Shown here: positions 24,626 to 26,935 of the stretch, in pieces
Numbering within the stretch: position 1 is the first letter of the stretch
Layout: every line of letters starts with the position of its first letter
Assembly: GCA_046546095.1 (NCBI GenBank)
Contig: JBKGYK010000045.1
Coordinates: 1-26,935 of the forward strand
Direction of reading: 5' to 3'
Origin: JAQIBY01 sp046546095
Lineage (GTDB): Bacteria > Bacteroidota > Bacteroidia > Bacteroidales > ML635J-15
DNA length: 26,935 nt
Program-made: the position numbers and the translations under genes
The notes under the pieces: generated by a model
What the model saw: the letters and a program-made list of their open reading frames with translations, nothing else
Told to the model about the DNA's origin: nothing
Database searches by the model: none

Positions 24626-25335
24626 TTTTTGCTGCCTTCATGCAAATGACGGCTTTTGCACAAACCGACCGGGCAATTTATCAGGCCTACGTAAACGGCG
24701 ATATGCAATCCTGGAAAAGCAGAATGGATTTCCTGGAAAAGCAATCAGATAAATCCAACGCAGAAATGCTTGATTTGGTGAATTATCAGCACGGCTATAT
24801 TGCCTGGTGCATCGATCAGGGCAGGAAGGAAGAGGCAAAAAAATATATCAAAAAATCAGAAGACCATCTGGCTCATCTGGAAAAAAAGAAATACAGGATG
24901 CCGCAGGTATATGCTTATAAAGCAGCGTACATCGGTTTCGAGATAGCCATTGCGCGGCATAAGGCACCATTTATCGGCCCTGAAAGTAGGGAGCATGCTA
25001 AGCAGTCTGTCAGACTGGACCCGAAAAATGTGCTTGGCTATGTACAGCTTGGCAATATTGAATATTACACACCGCCCATTGCAGGCGGATCAAAAACCAT
25101 CGCGATGCAGCACTATCTCAATGCATTACGCATCATGGAACAAGATGAGAACATGATTTCCGGCAATTGGAATTACCTGAATTTACTGGCCACAATCATC
25201 AATGCATATATAGAAACCGAACAATATCAAAAGGCCCTGCATTATTGCGAAAAAACCCTCAGCTTTGAACCGGATTTTGACTGGGTAAAAAACACCTTAT
25301 GTCCCATTGTAAAAAACAAAGGAAAATATGAATAA
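24598..25335 (+). CDS. Exported TPR-like protein of the carotenoid operon, function unknown
   Basis: A 245-residue protein with a signal peptide (MERKICQLIIFAAFMQMTAF, cleavage after FAQ). The mature part is almost all helical with degenerate tetratricopeptide repeats: LVNYQHGYIAWCIDQGRKEE, YVQLGNIEYYTPPIAGG, KTIAMQHYLNALRIM, and TIINAYIETEQYQKALHYCE followed by KTLSFEPDFDWV. It overlaps the glycosyltransferase gene by 28 bases and crtI by 8 bases. This coupling implies a role in pigment formation, placement or export in the periplasm, but no function can be assigned from sequence. Confidence 0.8.
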   Translation: MERKICQLIIFAAFMQMTAFAQTDRAIYQAYVNGDMQSWKSRMDFLEKQSDKSNAEMLDLVNYQHGYIAWCIDQGRKEEAKKYIKKSEDHLAHLEKKKYRMPQVYAYKAAYIGFEIAIARHKAPFIGPESREHAKQSVRLDPKNVLGYVQLGNIEYYTPPIAGGSKTIAMQHYLNALRIMEQDENMISGNWNYLNLLATIINAYIETEQYQKALHYCEKTLSFEPDFDWVKNTLCPIVKNKGKYE

Positions 25336-26803
25336 GAAAGTACTCATCACAGGCACAGGACTGGGCGGTTTAGCTACCGGCTTAAGACTTGCCACCAAAG
25401 GTTATCAGGTTACATTTGTTGAACAAAACTCACAGCCCGGCGGACGCCTCAATCAGCTCAAAAAAGACGGCTTTACTTTTGATGTGGGGCCCAGTTTCTT
25501 CAGTATGCCCTATGAGTTTGAAGCACTTGTCAAAGATTGTGGAATTGAGATGCCTTTTGAATTTGTTGAGCTTGATCCTCTGTACACGGTAAATTTCCGC
25601 GACAGCAAGAAAAAATTCACCATCTACAAGGAGATTGACAAGCTAAGTGAACAGTTTGAAGGAATAGAACCGGATTTTAAGCAAAAATTCACAGCCTACC
25701 TGAAAAAATGCGAACAGCTTTACAATGATACGGTAGATGTTGTCATTAAACAAAATTTTGACAGCATTCAGGCATACGTGAAAGCGTTAATGCAGGTGAA
25801 TCCGGGACACCTGCCCGTACTGATTAAAACTTTCTGGAAGCAGGTGGAGGCACACTTTGAATCAAAAGAGGCAAGACAAATTGTCTCTCTTATTGCGTTT
25901 TTCCTTGGCAGAACACCCTTTGATACCAATGCCGTATATACGCTACTGTCTCACATTGAGTTTGCACACACCGGATATTATAATGTGAATGGTGGTATGT
26001 ACACCATTGTCGAAAGTCTGGTGGATAAATTGTCAGAATACGATGTTACATTTCATTACAATACCGGGATTACCGGTTATCAAAGCGAAGGTGATAAACT
26101 TACTGCACTGACAGATCAGAACGGTAAAACATGGTCTGCTGATGTTTTTATCATCAATGCAGATGCTGCCGCTTTCAGAGGGCAGGTTTTTAAACGCAAA
26201 AAGTACCGTCCGAAAAAGCTGGGCAGAATGAACTGGACAATGGGTTATCTGACCTTCTATATTGGTGTAAATACAAAATTACCCCAGGTTGAACATCACA
26301 ATTATTTTTTGGGTAACAATTATGAAGAATATGCCAAAGATGTGATGAAAAATCCGGGAACTCTCGAGAAACCATATTATTATGTCAATGTGCTGTCACG
26401 GCATAACCCGGACTGTGCACCGGAAGGAAGTGAAGCCCTCTTTTTTGTGTGCCCCGTGCCCAACCTCCTGTTCAAGCCGGACTGGTCGGACAAAGACAAA
26501 ATCGTCCAAAGTATACTGGATGATTTCTCTGAACGTATTGGCCGGGATATCTCGGATAATATTGTAGTGCGGGAAGCATATACACCAGTTGACTGGCAGA
26601 ATAAATTCAATATGTATCAGGGAGCAGGACTGGGCTTGTCACACAAAATGATGCAGATTGGTGCCCTCAGGCCAAAGAATTATGATGAGAAATTCAAAAA
26701 CACCTTTTATGTTGGCGGCTCCACGGTACCGGGTGCCGGTTTGCCCATGACGGTCATCAGTTCCGGCTTAACAGCAGAGCGGGTATATAATTTTGAGAAG
26801 TAG
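25328..26803 (+). CDS. crtI: CrtI-type phytoene desaturase
   Basis: A 491-residue FAD-dependent carotenoid desaturase. The dinucleotide fold begins VLITGTGLGGLATGLRLA (Gly9, Gly11, Gly14) with Glu32 and the QPGGR motif (36-40) at the cofactor site. FTFDVGPSFFSMP and the C-terminal FYVGGSTVPGAGLPM are family hallmarks. The HHN in VEHHNYFL matches the position seen in CrtI enzymes. It would turn phytoene into lycopene (or neurosporene) at the membrane. CrtD, a 1-hydroxycarotenoid 3,4-desaturase, is a close relative and cannot be excluded; CrtI is preferred because it is the only desaturase gene here and the set has crtB. It overlaps the TPR gene by 8 bases and ends the operon. Confidence 0.88.
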   Translation: MNKKVLITGTGLGGLATGLRLATKGYQVTFVEQNSQPGGRLNQLKKDGFTFDVGPSFFSMPYEFEALVKDCGIEMPFEFVELDPLYTVNFRDSKKKFTIYKEIDKLSEQFEGIEPDFKQKFTAYLKKCEQLYNDTVDVVIKQNFDSIQAYVKALMQVNPGHLPVLIKTFWKQVEAHFESKEARQIVSLIAFFLGRTPFDTNAVYTLLSHIEFAHTGYYNVNGGMYTIVESLVDKLSEYDVTFHYNTGITGYQSEGDKLTALTDQNGKTWSADVFIINADAAAFRGQVFKRKKYRPKKLGRMNWTMGYLTFYIGVNTKLPQVEHHNYFLGNNYEEYAKDVMKNPGTLEKPYYYVNVLSRHNPDCAPEGSEALFFVCPVPNLLFKPDWSDKDKIVQSILDDFSERIGRDISDNIVVREAYTPVDWQNKFNMYQGAGLGLSHKMMQIGALRPKNYDEKFKNTFYVGGSTVPGAGLPMTVISSGLTAERVYNFEK

Positions 26804-26851
26804 AGCCAGGGTAGCCTGAGTAGGCCTTTTTCCTTTGAGAGAATAAAACAA

Positions 26852-26878
26852 AAAACCCGGCAATAAATACCGGGTTTT
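26852..26878. terminator. Bidirectional terminator at the end of the carotenoid operon
   Basis: AAAACCCGG (26852-26860) and CCGGGTTTT (26870-26878) form a perfect 9-bp stem with a 9-base loop (CAATAAATA). On the plus strand four T then CT follow; on the minus strand the T-run is six bases, so it can serve a leftward transcript as well. A weaker GCCT/AGGC hairpin with CTTTTT (about 26813-26831) precedes it. Confidence 0.8.
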
Positions 26879-26880
26879 CT

Positions 26881-26935
26881 GTTGCTCCCCTCCTGGACTT
26901 CCGTCCTTTTGGCCGGACAAGCTTACCATGTCCCT
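26881..26935. other. Hairpin-rich stretch at the window edge, unassigned
   Basis: GGAC (26895-26898) with GTCC (26903-26906), and GGACA (26915-26919) with TGTCC (26929-26933), can form two small hairpins. On the minus strand a TAA (26925-26923) could end a leftward gene, and the strong minus-strand T-run of the terminator beside it fits that. It is too short to identify as protein or RNA. Confidence 0.3.

Noticed and set aside
1..26935. tRNA, rRNA, CRISPR array, insertion sequence or prophage
   Set aside because: No T-loop GTTCGAAT-like words in cloverleaf context, no regularly spaced identical repeats and no transposase or integrase motifs were seen. The fibre-like gene at 16681 lacks other phage genes nearby.

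Overview
The window looks like chromosomal DNA of a member of the Bacteroidota. Support comes from the linked genes for a DUF4290 protein, MurA and a TlpA-like thioredoxin, from a textbook Bacteroidota promoter (TTTG, 19 bases, TACCTTTG) before them, from a type IX secretion (T9SS) sorting domain, from a very large Cys-containing repeat surface protein, and from a carotenoid operon containing a CruF-type hydratase. The DNA is moderately AT-rich throughout. I see no integrase, transposase, tRNA, rRNA or CRISPR array. The order or genus cannot be fixed from sequence reading alone.

Layout. (1) 1-4340, minus strand: a small exported protein of unknown function, then a giant secreted repeat protein whose C-terminus lies outside the window. 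(2) 4579-11596, plus strand: a housekeeping block of PcrA/UvrD helicase; DUF4290, MurA and TlpA-like thioredoxin; then GrpE and DnaJ, closed by a hairpin at the dnaJ stop. (3) 11641-16416, minus strand: an SbcD/YhaO-like nuclease and a YhaN-like SMC-type ATPase with a membrane hairpin, a two-gene DNA-processing unit. (4) 16681-18967, minus strand: a short T9SS-sorted protein and a tail-fibre-like secreted protein, ended by a strong terminator. (5) 19415-19916, plus strand: a lipoprotein gene with an EF-hand tail, split by a one-base frameshift in a CCCC run. (6) 20289-26803, plus strand: eight tightly packed or overlapping genes, crtB, idi, lipocalin, cruF, acyltransferase, GT2 glycosyltransferase, TPR protein and crtI, followed by a hairpin terminator.

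How the genes work together. The last block is the most interesting. Idi balances C5 precursors, CrtB makes phytoene and CrtI desaturates it. CruF would hydrate a psi end. The glycosyltransferase and acyltransferase could then attach a sugar and a fatty acid, by analogy with the CruC/CruD pair of green sulfur bacteria. The likely product is a hydroxylated, glycosylated and acylated carotenoid. An outer-membrane-type lipocalin and an exported TPR protein of unknown role are embedded in the same transcription unit and may carry or place the pigment. That role is inference. No cyclase (CrtY), ketolase or hydroxylase gene is in the window.

All translations, motif positions and hairpins were read by eye. 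Family names come from recognised motifs, not from database searches.
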